A DNA stretch of 39,532 bases from JBBDRV01 sp040905285 (GCA_040905285.1 JBBDRV010000112.1:1-39532), one strand, 5' to 3'; shown: positions 26,256 to 33,966, counted from the stretch's first letter. Numbers and translations are program-made. Notes: generated by a model from the sequence alone, not told the origin.

Positions 26256-27518
26256 TTAATGCAGGATACCATTTTTCCCTTTCTTTAGTATGAGATGTGC
26301 CCCGTCCGGGTTTTTACGATCTAAAATAGCCTCCCGGTTTGCCATCAGCCGGTTAAACGCCTTATCAATGGAATGTCCGATCACATTCCAGTCATATTTT
26401 TGCTTGACGAGTTCATACCCGCTTCTGACCAGCCTGTTGCCCAGCTTCCGATCTTTCATAAGCTGTATGACGGCTTCGGCAAATGCACGGGGTTTGTCAC
26501 GTATAAGAAGATGCTCGTTGTCAACCGTGTCAATTCCTTCACAGCCGATACTGGTAGAAACGATCGGTTTCTTCATGGAAAGAGCTTCCACCACTTTCAA
26601 CCGCGTGCCGCTGCCCATATTTATAGGTACCACATAGATGCCTGCCCGGTTGACAAAAGGCCGGACGTCATCGACAAATCCGGTGATAATCACTGAATCC
26701 GATTCATAGCCGGTCAGCACGGGGGGCGGGTTGCTTCCCACAATCGTGATTTTTGCGACGGGAATAGTCTCTTTGATGAGGGGAAAAATCCGGTCCAGGA
26801 AATAGATCATCCCGTCATAATTCGGAACATAATTCATCGTTCCGGTAAAGATCATGGAGTAAGGTTCAGCATCAGACCCGTCCGGATGGAAATAGGACAT
26901 ATCCACCCCGTTGGGGATTACGAACTGTGGCACAGCCGGGGCATCCTTTTTAATGAGATTCCCGTCCCGGACGGATGTCGTAAAAATGGCATCGTGCCGG
27001 TTGAATGCGGCGACTTCTTCCCTGTAGCTTTTCCTGTATTCGCGCAGATAAAACTTTTTGCGGATGCCGGACCACTCCAGCCGGCTCATTCTGCGAAAAT
27101 TGTCATACTCCACATTATGGGCATCCAGAATCTGTATTGCATCTGTTTCCAGTCTGAAATGTCCCATTGAAGCGAACTCAGCAAGTACGATATCATAGCT
27201 GTCCCGGGCCAGCATCCGGTTGAGGTCCGCCTCCAGTTTGTCTGACCGGGCCCAGTTGTACCAGTAGCTGTGGGATGTAAACAGTGAATAGAGCTGCAGC
27301 AGACGGCGGTGTCTGACTTTTCCCCGGCTGATAAAATGCATGCTCTCCTGAAGACCTGGAAACGTGCTTTGAAACAGTTCGGCATCACCAAATTCACGGA
27401 AACCCGCCACCGTGACGTCATATTTTTCGAACAGGTGTTTCAGGATATGGTACATACGTATGGCTCCGCCGGAATTTACCGGAGTAGGCAGATATGGAAG
27501 AAGATGTAGAATTTTCAT
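26256..27518 (-). CDS. Glycosyltransferase, GT4-like (GT-B fold)
   Basis: It should transfer a sugar from a nucleotide donor, probably in surface polysaccharide or glycolipid assembly. The 420-residue protein starts MKILHLLPYLPTPVNSGGAIR, the glycine-rich acceptor-side loop of GT4 enzymes, has IPNGVDMSYFHP and SMIFTGTMNYVPNYDG (start of the C-terminal domain), and ends with PINMGSGTRLKVVEALSMKKPIVST, which includes the E-x7-E-like donor-binding region typical of GT4. No signal peptide is present. The upstream GNAT gene ends 58 bp before its start, so the two are likely one operon. Acceptor and donor cannot be named. Confidence 0.88.
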   Translation of the reverse strand: MKILHLLPYLPTPVNSGGAIRMYHILKHLFEKYDVTVAGFREFGDAELFQSTFPGLQESMHFISRGKVRHRRLLQLYSLFTSHSYWYNWARSDKLEADLNRMLARDSYDIVLAEFASMGHFRLETDAIQILDAHNVEYDNFRRMSRLEWSGIRKKFYLREYRKSYREEVAAFNRHDAIFTTSVRDGNLIKKDAPAVPQFVIPNGVDMSYFHPDGSDAEPYSMIFTGTMNYVPNYDGMIYFLDRIFPLIKETIPVAKITIVGSNPPPVLTGYESDSVIITGFVDDVRPFVNRAGIYVVPINMGSGTRLKVVEALSMKKPIVSTSIGCEGIDTVDNEHLLIRDKPRAFAEAVIQLMKDRKLGNRLVRSGYELVKQKYDWNVIGHSIDKAFNRLMANREAILDRKNPDGAHLILKKGKNGILH

Positions 27519-27576
27519 TAATCAGTATCATGCGGTTTGTTGCGGATTGCTGCAGGGCCGCCTGCCGGCTGGCAAA

Positions 27577-28944
27577 TTATGCGGTCAGCCTTTTCGTCAA
27601 TAGCGACATGAATTCTCTTGTTCCTGTCCATACCGTTTTATCACCAAGCATCATCTCCAGCAGCTTTAATTTTCTGCTGATGCGTCTTTTGAAATAGATG
27701 ATTTTTTTAATGACCCGGCTTTTAGCCATTCTCCATTTGCCGGTGCTCTCAATGGAAATACTTCTGGTTTTTATCGTTTCATCAGCGATACTGCGCTTGT
27801 AATATTCATTTCCACGCATGAAATCATAGGTAACTGTCTGTCCACGGGTTGCCTCTTCAAGAATGACATTCAGCAATACGTTTCCCGGCCCTTTGCTGTA
27901 AAAAGGCGATTCATCGTCAACAGCTCTGTGTATGCAATAAATGCGATTCTTATACTGGTAATTCAGGTCTATGGCTGCACAGGCGTTTTTTTTCTCAACC
28001 GGTATCGCCAGCTTGAGTTGCAGCCATCCCTCTTCAAAAAATTTCCGGGTGATCTCCTTATGGAATTCGTAGTTACTTTTTTCATAGAACGTTCCAAGAG
28101 ATCCGATTCTGTTCCACTTCTTCTGGTGCATTTTGACGAGTTGTTCAAAGCATATACCGGCCTCTTCCCCGCTGGCAGCTTCTTTTATGTCAAACACCTT
28201 TCGATCTGTCTTATTCGCCCTCTTCCAATGCAGCCGTGCCTTGTATCTTTTGCCATTGTCCAGGCTGGCCAGATACTCCTCCCATGTCTGACTGGTATTT
28301 ATCAGTTGACTCGACGTGCTCTCATCAATGATAAACGGGATCCCGTGGTTTTGCAGAGTGGAAATCAGCGTCCCCCATAATCCGCTGGTCTCGGAAATGT
28401 TTTCCAGCAGGATTTCATCAAAGGGCAACCGGTTTCCCTTTAGATAACGGAGCATTTGTGCAGTAACGGCCCTTTCATAACCAGGTACAATAATGAAATC
28501 CAGATAATCGGTATATGAAATCAGGCCGATCATCTCTTCTTTCGGCTGGCTTACATTGGAACCCAAAAACCGCAGGCACGAGGTTATTTCAATTCCGGCC
28601 CACTCTACCGTATCCCGGAAGAGCGGGGCTATGCCGGCCAGCTTATCGCCGTCAAAAAAAAGCAGTATGTTCAACTGACCTTTTTTGCCGAAATGTTTCC
28701 ACCAGGTGCGGCTCCACTGGAAAGTCTGGAAAACATGGGATTCTGCCTTGTCCGCCAATTCAATCCATTGGGGTTTCAGGGCGTCGAACTGACCCTCTGT
28801 TGTGATTGTTTTCACGTTCAGTTGTTCCGGCCGCTGACCGGAGAGGGGATTTCCCGCAGATCCGGCCGTCCATGTTTCGGAATCCGGGGGCAGCTGTTTC
28901 AGATGATCTATTTTACTAATGTCTTTATGTATTTCAGCAGGCAT
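27577..28944 (-). CDS. GNAT-family acetyltransferase of the CelD/BcsL (Acetyltransf_6) type
   Basis: The 455-residue cytoplasmic protein has the pattern of the CelD-like family: FQTFQWSRTWWKHFG near residue 95, a stretch ending in GIAPLF, and in the second half NYQYKNRIYCIHRAVDDESPFYSKGPGNVLLNVILEEA, whose central portion is the acyl-CoA/FemAB-like fold. These proteins accompany exopolysaccharide and surface-glycan genes and are thought to acylate sugars, although the substrate is unproven. They are structurally related to FemAB aminoacyl transferases. It is the first gene of a pair with the GT4 enzyme. The region upstream is very AT-rich. Confidence 0.8.
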   Translation of the reverse strand: MPAEIHKDISKIDHLKQLPPDSETWTAGSAGNPLSGQRPEQLNVKTITTEGQFDALKPQWIELADKAESHVFQTFQWSRTWWKHFGKKGQLNILLFFDGDKLAGIAPLFRDTVEWAGIEITSCLRFLGSNVSQPKEEMIGLISYTDYLDFIIVPGYERAVTAQMLRYLKGNRLPFDEILLENISETSGLWGTLISTLQNHGIPFIIDESTSSQLINTSQTWEEYLASLDNGKRYKARLHWKRANKTDRKVFDIKEAASGEEAGICFEQLVKMHQKKWNRIGSLGTFYEKSNYEFHKEITRKFFEEGWLQLKLAIPVEKKNACAAIDLNYQYKNRIYCIHRAVDDESPFYSKGPGNVLLNVILEEATRGQTVTYDFMRGNEYYKRSIADETIKTRSISIESTGKWRMAKSRVIKKIIYFKRRISRKLKLLEMMLGDKTVWTGTREFMSLLTKRLTA

Positions 28945-29556
28945 TATAGTATATAAAATATTTTATTTATTTATAAGTTTATTTATTATTACCTTAATAG
29001 GTTTATATTAAATATTACATATTTTTAAATAAATTTGAATTCACATCATTCAATTGCCGGCTGAAAATTCTGGCGGTATATTTCCTGCCCTGGTGTAACC
29101 GAATTCTGTTACAATAAACGTGCCAGGGTGATAATAGGCCGTGTGAAGAAATCCGGCATGCGAACTCTTTTATCATAAACCGGTTGGCCGGTTCCGGTGT
29201 CAGGAATTTGTTGACACGGTAGAAGCGGGGGAAGCTGTTTTCATCAACATTAATTTATCTGCAGATGGGCGGTGAAGTGAAACAGCCGGAAGAAGCGGCA
29301 TGACGGGCATGTAAAATATTCTCACTTCGGCTACCCCGGTAGTAAATTTTACTCACCCCGCCCGCACAAAATGTAATACGGCTGCTGTGAACTCGCAGCC
29401 TGCCGGCTTTTTTCCGGCTGCAACCCCAATCCCTGAACAATTGCGGGAAAGTATTTGCAGGTCCGGCACTTCAGAGGCATCCCCGCCTGAAACATTTGCC
29501 GGTTTCTGCCTGTATTACCTGTAAAAATTTTGTATAATCAGGGGTAGTATTTTATC
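28945..29556. other. Gene-free stretch left of the small-protein genes
   Basis: 28945-29040 is extremely AT-rich and likely holds the promoter of the GNAT gene. 29041-29556 has normal composition and short open frames, none with protein-like sequence. Small self-complementary pieces occur (AGTAAATTTTACT at 29340-29352; CCGGC/GCCGG arms around 29402-29422). TATAAT at 29533-29538 could be a -10 for the gene at 29673, but I see no good -35. No RNA family is recognised. Confidence 0.5.
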
Positions 29557-29617
29557 GGGAACATTGTAGTAAAAAGAGATGTTAAAGGGTAGGAAATCAG
29601 AGGACCTCTTCTTTTAC
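29557..29617 (+). promoter_or_regulatory. GGGAAC motif plus inverted repeat in the leader of the first small-protein gene
   Basis: GGGAAC at 29557-29562 is followed by ATTGTAGTAAAAAGAG. GTAAAAAGAG (29569-29578) is complementary, with a two-base bulge, to CTCTTCTTTTAC (29606-29617). The same arrangement precedes the third paralogue (33359-33428). GGAAC is typical of ECF-sigma -35 elements, so this may be an alternative-sigma promoter, with the inverted repeat as operator or RNA hairpin. Confidence 0.5.
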
Positions 29618-29672
29618 GGACTCATAATCCTCTACATAAAGCATAACAATTGAATAGACAGACAACGGATTA

Positions 29673-30026
29673 ATGATAAATTTTCATACGATAACACTTG
29701 AAGCACATGAATTGTTTGATCCGGAAACCGGCTCTCCAAATTCACAAGTTTGTCACAGTTCAGTCGGGATCCTCGTCAACGCTTATGGAGAAACCAGAAA
29801 TATTACTTTCCATGAGGGAGACAGTGCCGACGTGATACTTACGGATGGGACACACTTTTTGATGCTCTATGAAAATGGTCAGTGGATATGCTGCCAGTTT
29901 CTTCCAAAATCGCCTGTACCGGGATCGTATTTTGCCCTCGTCACCCTCTACGGTCCGTATCCCGAACTGGAAGAAGCACTCACGGATCTGGTGTCCAAGC
30001 GAAACTATCTGGCATCGGTAAACTGA
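29673..30026 (+). CDS. Small protein, paralogous family member 1 (unrecognised)
   Basis: The 117-residue protein starts MINFHTITLEAHELFDPETG and has HEGDSADVILTDGTHFLMLY, WICCQF, and ends LEEALTDLVSKRNYLASVN. Two more proteins in this window (30066-30416 and 33446-33778) share the start, the GD-x-AD-V-LTDG core, the YEN-x-QW-x-C-x-F segment and the DLVxKxNY end. The predicted fold is mostly beta with a C-terminal helix. There is no signal peptide, membrane segment or known catalytic motif, so it is probably cytoplasmic. It is followed after 39 bp by paralogue 2, apparently in one transcript. I do not recognise the family. Confidence 0.78.
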   Translation: MINFHTITLEAHELFDPETGSPNSQVCHSSVGILVNAYGETRNITFHEGDSADVILTDGTHFLMLYENGQWICCQFLPKSPVPGSYFALVTLYGPYPELEEALTDLVSKRNYLASVN

Positions 30027-30065
30027 CAGTCGATTTTCTCTCATGCAGCACAAATGACTGAATGA

Positions 30066-30416
30066 ATGATCAATTTTCATACCATAAAATTAAAAGCAAA
30101 AGAATTATATGATCCTGAAACCGGACGTCCGCAGACAGAAATTTTCTGCAGCCCGGTAGAGATCCTGTTCAGCAAGGCACGGGCCATAGACTTTCATGAG
30201 GGGGACAGTGCGGAAGTTCTCTTGACGGACGGAACGAGATTTCTGATCCTTTACAAGAAGTCAAAATGGATCTGCTGTCCATTTGATCCCGGAAAAACAC
30301 TGGGGGAAAATCCACGTTCCGTCGACCTGGTCGTGTTGTACGGCCCCTACAATATGTTTGAGGAGGCGTTAAATGATTTAATATCAAAAAGAAACTATAT
30401 TTCCTCAGTCAATTGA
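30066..30416 (+). CDS. Small protein, paralogous family member 2 (unrecognised)
   Basis: The 116-residue protein starts MINFHTIKLKAKELYDPETG, has HEGDSAEVLLTDGTRFLILY, WICCPF and VVLYGPYNMFEEALNDLISK. It is about as long as paralogue 1 and clearly related along its entire length. The region corresponding to residues 85-95 carries extra residues (GKTLGENPRSVD). The gene starts 39 bp after paralogue 1 and is convergent with the lipoprotein gene at 30458. Tandem arrangement suggests duplication in place. Function unknown. Confidence 0.76.
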   Translation: MINFHTIKLKAKELYDPETGRPQTEIFCSPVEILFSKARAIDFHEGDSAEVLLTDGTRFLILYKKSKWICCPFDPGKTLGENPRSVDLVVLYGPYNMFEEALNDLISKRNYISSVN

Positions 30417-30442
30417 CCGGGAGAATCAGTCGGTGGATTCCG

Positions 30443-30466
30443 GATTCAGTTATTGATTCAGTTATT
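30443..30466. repeat. Perfect 12-bp tandem duplication containing a stop codon
   Basis: GATTCAGTTATT occurs twice without gap (30443-30454, 30455-30466). On the minus strand the unit is AATAACTGAATC, and the first copy read contains the TGA of the lipoprotein gene. The second TGA is 12 nt downstream and in frame. Confidence 0.92.
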
Positions 30467-31150
30467 ACTGTCAAAATCATTTTCATCCATCCGGCCTCTC
30501 CGTTCCATCTCGTCTCTTGCATTTTCAATGGATTCATCCACATCCAAAAGTCTGTCTCTCAGGTTTTCACTTTCGTAAATGGTTTCTTCAATCAGGGGAG
30601 TCATGGATTCAATCCCCTGCGCAGTAAGGTCTGTTGAAAGGTAGTTTTGTATCTCATTATTGTTTGAAATATACGTATCCAAATCCGTCTCCACTTCGGA
30701 AATCACTTCCGGAATTCTGTTATACGTTTCTCTTACCTCATTCCGCCGCCGTTCGCTGACCTCCTGTATACGCTGGTTTTCATAGCTGTCATTTTCCCAC
30801 GCAGAAAAATAATCTTCTGCACTGCTTTGCATTTCCCTGGCATTTTGAAGATAACTGCTCGCATTTTCCTCCAGTCTTTGAACATTTTCAGAATAGCTTT
30901 CAAAGGCAGAAGATATATCTCTTTGGCCAACCCTTATCAGTTCGGATAATGAGGTTTCCACTGCATCGACGGCGTCAAGAGTTGATTCGATGTCGCTTTC
31001 AACTGTTTCCATCGAACTTGTCGTTCTGTCGGCTCTTTCTATACCCGATGTTGTTGCACAGCCTGCCATAATAGCCAGAAGCAGAATAAGAACCGGTCCT
31101 GTCGTCAGGCTTTTACTGCTTTCCCATTTATTGAAAGATTCTGTCTTCAT
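30458..31150 (-). CDS. Coiled-coil lipoprotein, DUF2959-like
   Basis: The 230-residue protein has a signal peptide with lipobox MAGC (Cys31), so it should be a lipoprotein. The mature part is almost all helical, rich in E, D, S and N, with heptad-like patterns over about residues 45-220. The segment EDYFSAWENDSYENQRIQEVSERRR and the later NEIQNYLSTDLTAQGIESM resemble the DUF2959 family of periplasmic/outer-membrane helical lipoproteins; this assignment is by eye and moderate. Function is unknown for the family. It is convergent with the small-protein pair, and its stop lies in a 12-bp tandem repeat. Confidence 0.7.
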   Translation of the reverse strand: MKTESFNKWESSKSLTTGPVLILLLAIMAGCATTSGIERADRTTSSMETVESDIESTLDAVDAVETSLSELIRVGQRDISSAFESYSENVQRLEENASSYLQNAREMQSSAEDYFSAWENDSYENQRIQEVSERRRNEVRETYNRIPEVISEVETDLDTYISNNNEIQNYLSTDLTAQGIESMTPLIEETIYESENLRDRLLDVDESIENARDEMERRGRMDENDFDSNN

Positions 31151-31499
31151 AACGATTTCCCGTTTTCATGTTTGTATTTCTGATATTCATTATTTATTGC
31201 CGGACCGCGTATTCTGTTTTCAACAAATACAAACTATGGCACGACCGGATTAATATGTATAGGGAGAACAATGATTTTTTTGTAGGATTTTTCATAACCG
31301 GCTGTCATACTTAAAAAAACCGACCAGTTCGGGCTTTAAGGAGCCCCTGAGGAGATTCAGTGATGCCGCCGGATTACCGCAGAAATGAACGTTCAGGTTT
31401 AACAGGTGTTTAAGTCTGAGGTATCCTGCAGTGGCCAGAAAGTTTTCCGGAACAATATATTATGGCTTAACTGAATATTATGCTCTCTAAATTAACTGT
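31151..31499. other. Divergent intergenic region, lipoprotein / response regulator 1
   Basis: About 350 bp without a gene. GGGCT-TTAAGG-AGCCC at about 31333-31348 forms a short hairpin. GGAAC at 31449-31453 lies 47 bp before the response-regulator start and resembles the GGGAAC motif of the small-protein leaders. ATATTATG is present twice just downstream (31456-31482 region). I see no clear sigma-70 promoter. Confidence 0.4.
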
Positions 31500-31913
31500 A
31501 TGATAAATAAAATTCTCTGCATAGAGGATAATAACATTATGCAAAACATCTACAGAAGGATGATTGATATCAGTGATTTCGCTGAAGAAATTATTATTGT
31601 AAATAATGGAGAGGAAGCCCTTGACTACTACAGGAATTTATTGAATTTGCCGGAGAATGATAATCGCCACAGATTTCCGGATGTGATATTTCTGGATTTA
31701 AACATGCCGGTAATGAATGGATGGAAGTTTCTGGAGGAATTTCAAGCGCTTTATCTGCATAAAGAGCTTAAACCTTCCATAGTTGTTATTTCTTCATCTG
31801 TTGATTCCGAAGACAGGAAAAGAGCAAATAAATATTCTGTAGCCGCATTTCTGTCCAAGCCCTTGACATTCGAAATCCTGAATGAACTGAAATCCCGGTT
31901 AAACCATCGATAG
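31500..31913 (+). CDS. Single-domain response regulator 1 (CheY-like)
   Basis: The 137-residue protein is a lone receiver domain: acidic pair in ILCIEDNN, phospho-acceptor Asp in VIFLDLNMPVMNGW, switch Ser in VVISSSVDSEDR, and Lys in FLSKPLTFEI. There is no output domain, so it must act by protein contact or as a phosphorelay intermediate. No histidine kinase is present in the window. A paralogue lies 750 bp away at 32664-33074. The stop TAG is inside an imperfect tandem repeat. Confidence 0.9.
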   Translation: MINKILCIEDNNIMQNIYRRMIDISDFAEEIIIVNNGEEALDYYRNLLNLPENDNRHRFPDVIFLDLNMPVMNGWKFLEEFQALYLHKELKPSIVVISSSVDSEDRKRANKYSVAAFLSKPLTFEILNELKSRLNHR

Positions 31914-31967
31914 AAAACCTGCCCGGTCGATAGAAACCTGACCATTTAAAACCTGACCATTGATAGG
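31907..31967. repeat. Imperfect tandem repeats of about 20 bp across the stop codon of response regulator 1
   Basis: TCGATAGAAAACCTGCCCGG (31907-31926) is followed by TCGATAGAAACCTGACCAT (31927-31945) and a third related piece, TTAAAACCTGACCATTGATAGG (31946-31967, over 20 letters as split here: TTAAAACCTGACC plus ATTGATAGG). The first copy has the TAG stop; the second TAG is 20 nt later, out of frame. Confidence 0.8.
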
Positions 31968-32008
31968 TACCTAAAGGCCCGAAAGAAGAAGCGGTGCCTG
32001 AAAATTAG

Positions 32009-32078
32009 AGCGGTGAGGTGGGATTGAACCACCATCTCCGAACTGGAGGTCCGACGCTCTCCGTTGAGCTATCACCGC
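32009..32078 (-). tRNA. tRNA, probably tRNA-Gly(UCC) with a non-standard anticodon loop
   Basis: On the minus strand a 70-nt cloverleaf folds: acceptor GCGGTGA with TCACCGC (7 bp), TA, D-arm GCTC-AACGGA-GAGC, anticodon arm TCGGA-CCTCCAG-TTCGG (two wobble pairs), a four-base variable loop AGAT, and T-arm GGTGG-TTCAATC-CCACC. The anticodon read from a seven-base loop is UCC (Gly). U73, G1:C72 and C2:G71 are the glycine identity elements in bacteria and agree. Position 33 is C instead of the nearly universal U, and the D-loop is two bases short. CCA is not encoded. It could be a specialised or decaying tRNA-Gly. Confidence 0.75.
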
Positions 32079-32663
32079 ATAAGTAAAACATTAAATGAAA
32101 TAATAGACCGCCGGGCGGCTGCCGGATAACCTCCGGACGCCGTCTGCCGGTTGTGCTGTTGCGACTATTCCAATGGTTACAATAACTGTGCCAATCTGTT
32201 TAACAGATCTTAACAGACCTATAGAAAAAGAGTTGTAAAGACCGGTCGGGTAATTCCTGCCCTTTTTCCGGGACAGGACGGAAAAAATTATACAACCCGA
32301 TTGTACCCAATGAATGGTCCGACAGACTGCTGGGGGGATGGATCCTGAGCAGGAAGATATCTTCTTCCGTGCCGGCTTTTTAAAGCTGTGGAATTATTTA
32401 TTACAAATTTATCAAAAATCCAACCATGCCTTTTTTTCTTTTAATTTTAGTATACTTTCATGTTTAAATGCATTAGGGCTAACACAAGGTTAGCTGTAAA
32501 AGGGGAATTTTTGATGGTGACGGGATTTAAATGCTGAACGGACTTGGTATACCTGCTAATACGGCTGATCAGGATGGGCGAGTTGTGCCGCCCCGCTCGC
32601 TTTCTGTTCCCAAGTCCGACAGACTGCCTGGGACTTTGTTAATAAAATTAAAAAAGAGTCAAT
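32079..32663. other. Gene-free region before response regulator 2
   Basis: About 585 bp without a gene. It starts with the tRNA promoter side and contains A/T-rich runs at 32385-32460 (TATACT near 32450 is a possible -10 for response regulator 2, which would give a leader of about 200 nt). GTCCGACAGACTGC occurs at 32317-32330 and again at 32614-32627. The second copy lies in a hairpin: AAGTCC (32612-32617) and GGACTT (32631-32636) with an inner CAG/CTG. GC-rich GGCGAG and CTCGC arms occur around 32577-32600. I see no match to a riboswitch family I know. Confidence 0.5.
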
Positions 32664-33074
32664 ATGTTAAATAAAGTCCTCTGCATCGAGGATAATAAAA
32701 TCATGCAAAAAATATACAAGAGAATGATCAACAAAATTAATTTTGCTGATAAAATTATCATTATTGAAAATGGCAAAAAAGCCATTGAGTACTACATGGA
32801 CATGCAGAAATCTTCAACGACAGACCGTTCGGAACATCCGGACCTGATTTTCCTGGATTTGAATATGCCGGTTATGGGTGGCTGGGAATTTCTGGATGAA
32901 ATTGAAAAGCTGAATAAAGACGAATCTCTGTTGCCCCCTATCGTGATTCTTACTTCCTCGGTGGATCCCCGGGAAAAAGAAAGGGCAAACGACTATTCAA
33001 AAATACTGGAATTTGTTTCCAAACCCCTGACCTTCGAAATTCTTGAGGACCTTGAAAAGAAACTGAAATCGTAA
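32664..33074 (+). CDS. Single-domain response regulator 2 (CheY-like)
   Basis: The 136-residue protein is a receiver domain with acidic pair in VLCIEDNKIMQ, phospho-acceptor Asp in LIFLDLNMPVMGGW, switch Ser/Thr in VILTSSVDPREKER and Lys in VSKPLTFEIL. It is clearly a paralogue of the protein at 31500-31913 (same length, same start MxNKxLCIEDN, same end). No output domain and no kinase nearby. The long leader upstream suggests separate regulation from response regulator 1. Confidence 0.9.
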   Translation: MLNKVLCIEDNKIMQKIYKRMINKINFADKIIIIENGKKAIEYYMDMQKSSTTDRSEHPDLIFLDLNMPVMGGWEFLDEIEKLNKDESLLPPIVILTSSVDPREKERANDYSKILEFVSKPLTFEILEDLEKKLKS

Positions 33075-33358
33075 ATGAAGGCGTCGGTACACGGATAAAA
33101 AACCGTCTCTTTTTATTTTTACGGCTTTCTCTTGACGCTTTCCCTTCCTCTTCCCCTTTTCGTTTTTCATTTTCCTTCCTTCCCGTTTCACTCCTCTGCC
33201 GGAAAATCCTGGTATTCTGACTTTTTTATGCCGGGGTTTATCCGCAAGCCAATGGCAGAGGCAAATATAGCGGTTTGGCATTAACCCGGTGAACTGTTCC
33301 TCACCGGGCAATGCCGACACAACCCGTCAATTATATGAGAGGGGTGTAGAAAATTTAT
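33075..33358. other. Intergenic region with a pyrimidine-rich tract and a hairpin
   Basis: 33105-33198 is about 90 bp of nearly pure C/T on the plus strand. Open frames there code only for Lys/Arg/Glu/Gly low-complexity sequence on the minus strand and look non-coding. CCCGGTGA (33285-33292) and TCACCGGG (33301-33308) make a perfect 8-bp hairpin without a T-run. No gene is seen. Confidence 0.6.
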
Positions 33359-33428
33359 GGGAACTTTGTAATAAAAAGGCGGGTATATACGTAAAGGTAA
33401 CAAAGTGAAACCTCCAACTTTTATTACA
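33359..33428 (+). promoter_or_regulatory. GGGAAC motif plus perfect inverted repeat in the leader of the third small-protein gene
   Basis: GGGAAC at 33359-33364 is followed by TTTGTAATAAAAAG. TGTAATAAAA (33367-33376) is the exact reverse complement of TTTTATTACA (33419-33428), with partly complementary flanks (GGCGG/CCTCC) inside. The order GGGAAC-WTTGTARTAAAAAG and a distal complementary arm is shared with 29557-29617, although the two genes lie 3.8 kb apart. Confidence 0.55.
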
Positions 33429-33445
33429 TTCCGAGAGAGACATAT

Positions 33446-33778
33446 ATGATCAATTTCCATTCCATAACTATAGAAGCCAAAGAACTTATCGACGTATTTT
33501 ACAGCCCGGTTGAACTGTATCTGGATGACAGGGGGGAATACCGGAACATCAATTTCAGCAACGGTGACTGTGCCGATGTTTTTCTGACGGATGGATCCCA
33601 GTTCCTGATCCAGTATGAAAATGACCAGTGGGTATGCCGCCAGTTCAATCCAAAAGAATCACATGCCGGTGATCCTGTAAGCAACGGCCGTCTTGTATCT
33701 GTGTACGGGCCGTATGAATTTCTGGAAGATGCGCTGAATGATCTGGTCGCGAAAAAAAATTATATCTCAGTGAACTAA
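33446..33778 (+). CDS. Small protein, paralogous family member 3 (unrecognised)
   Basis: The 110-residue protein starts MINFHSITIEAKELIDVFYS, has NGDCADVFLTDGSQFLIQYE, WVCRQF, VSVYGPYEFLEDALNDLVAK and ends KNYISVN. Compared with members 1 and 2 it lacks the DPETG-containing segment after residue 14, so it is shorter. It stands alone, with its own leader (GGGAAC and inverted repeat). The stop TAA begins a 27-bp imperfect tandem repeat. Function unknown; no signal peptide or membrane segment. Confidence 0.76.
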   Translation: MINFHSITIEAKELIDVFYSPVELYLDDRGEYRNINFSNGDCADVFLTDGSQFLIQYENDQWVCRQFNPKESHAGDPVSNGRLVSVYGPYEFLEDALNDLVAKKNYISVN

Positions 33779-33829
33779 CCTCCCGACAAATCCCCGCGTA
33801 AATAAACCCCCGATAAATCCCGTGCAAGT
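33776..33829. repeat. 27-bp imperfect tandem duplication starting at the stop codon
   Basis: TAA of the small-protein gene (33776-33778) opens a 27-bp unit that is followed by a second (33803-33829). Both begin TAA and contain CCCGAYAAATCCC; the first 19 bases agree at 16 positions. A third TAA follows at 33830, again 27 nt on. All three TAAs are in frame. Confidence 0.75.
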
Positions 33830-33966
33830 TAACCGCGGGAAACCAGCTACGTACGGAAAATCAACCACGCAGGATAAAGCCGTCTGTTCCTCTGCATGAC
33901 CTGTGGTACCGATTTGTGCAACCGGGAAATTCACCACAGGGAATTTTTCCACCGCTCATTGCTGTT

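Noticed and set aside
29255..29440. 61-residue minus-strand open frame in the gap before the small-protein genes
   Set aside because: No ribosome binding site, no protein-like composition and no conserved motif; treated as chance.
32009..32078. tRNA-Trp(CCA) reading of the tRNA
   Set aside because: Shifting the loop so that CCA is the anticodon breaks the anticodon stem, and U73 does not fit tRNA-Trp of bacteria, which has G73.
32450..32663. A TPP, cobalamin or c-di-GMP riboswitch before response regulator 2
   Set aside because: The leader is long and has hairpins, but none of the conserved core words of those classes could be aligned.
32997..33320. 107-residue minus-strand open frame rich in Lys and Arg
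   Set aside because: It reads through the pyrimidine tract and the end of response regulator 2; composition is low-complexity, so I do not call a gene.
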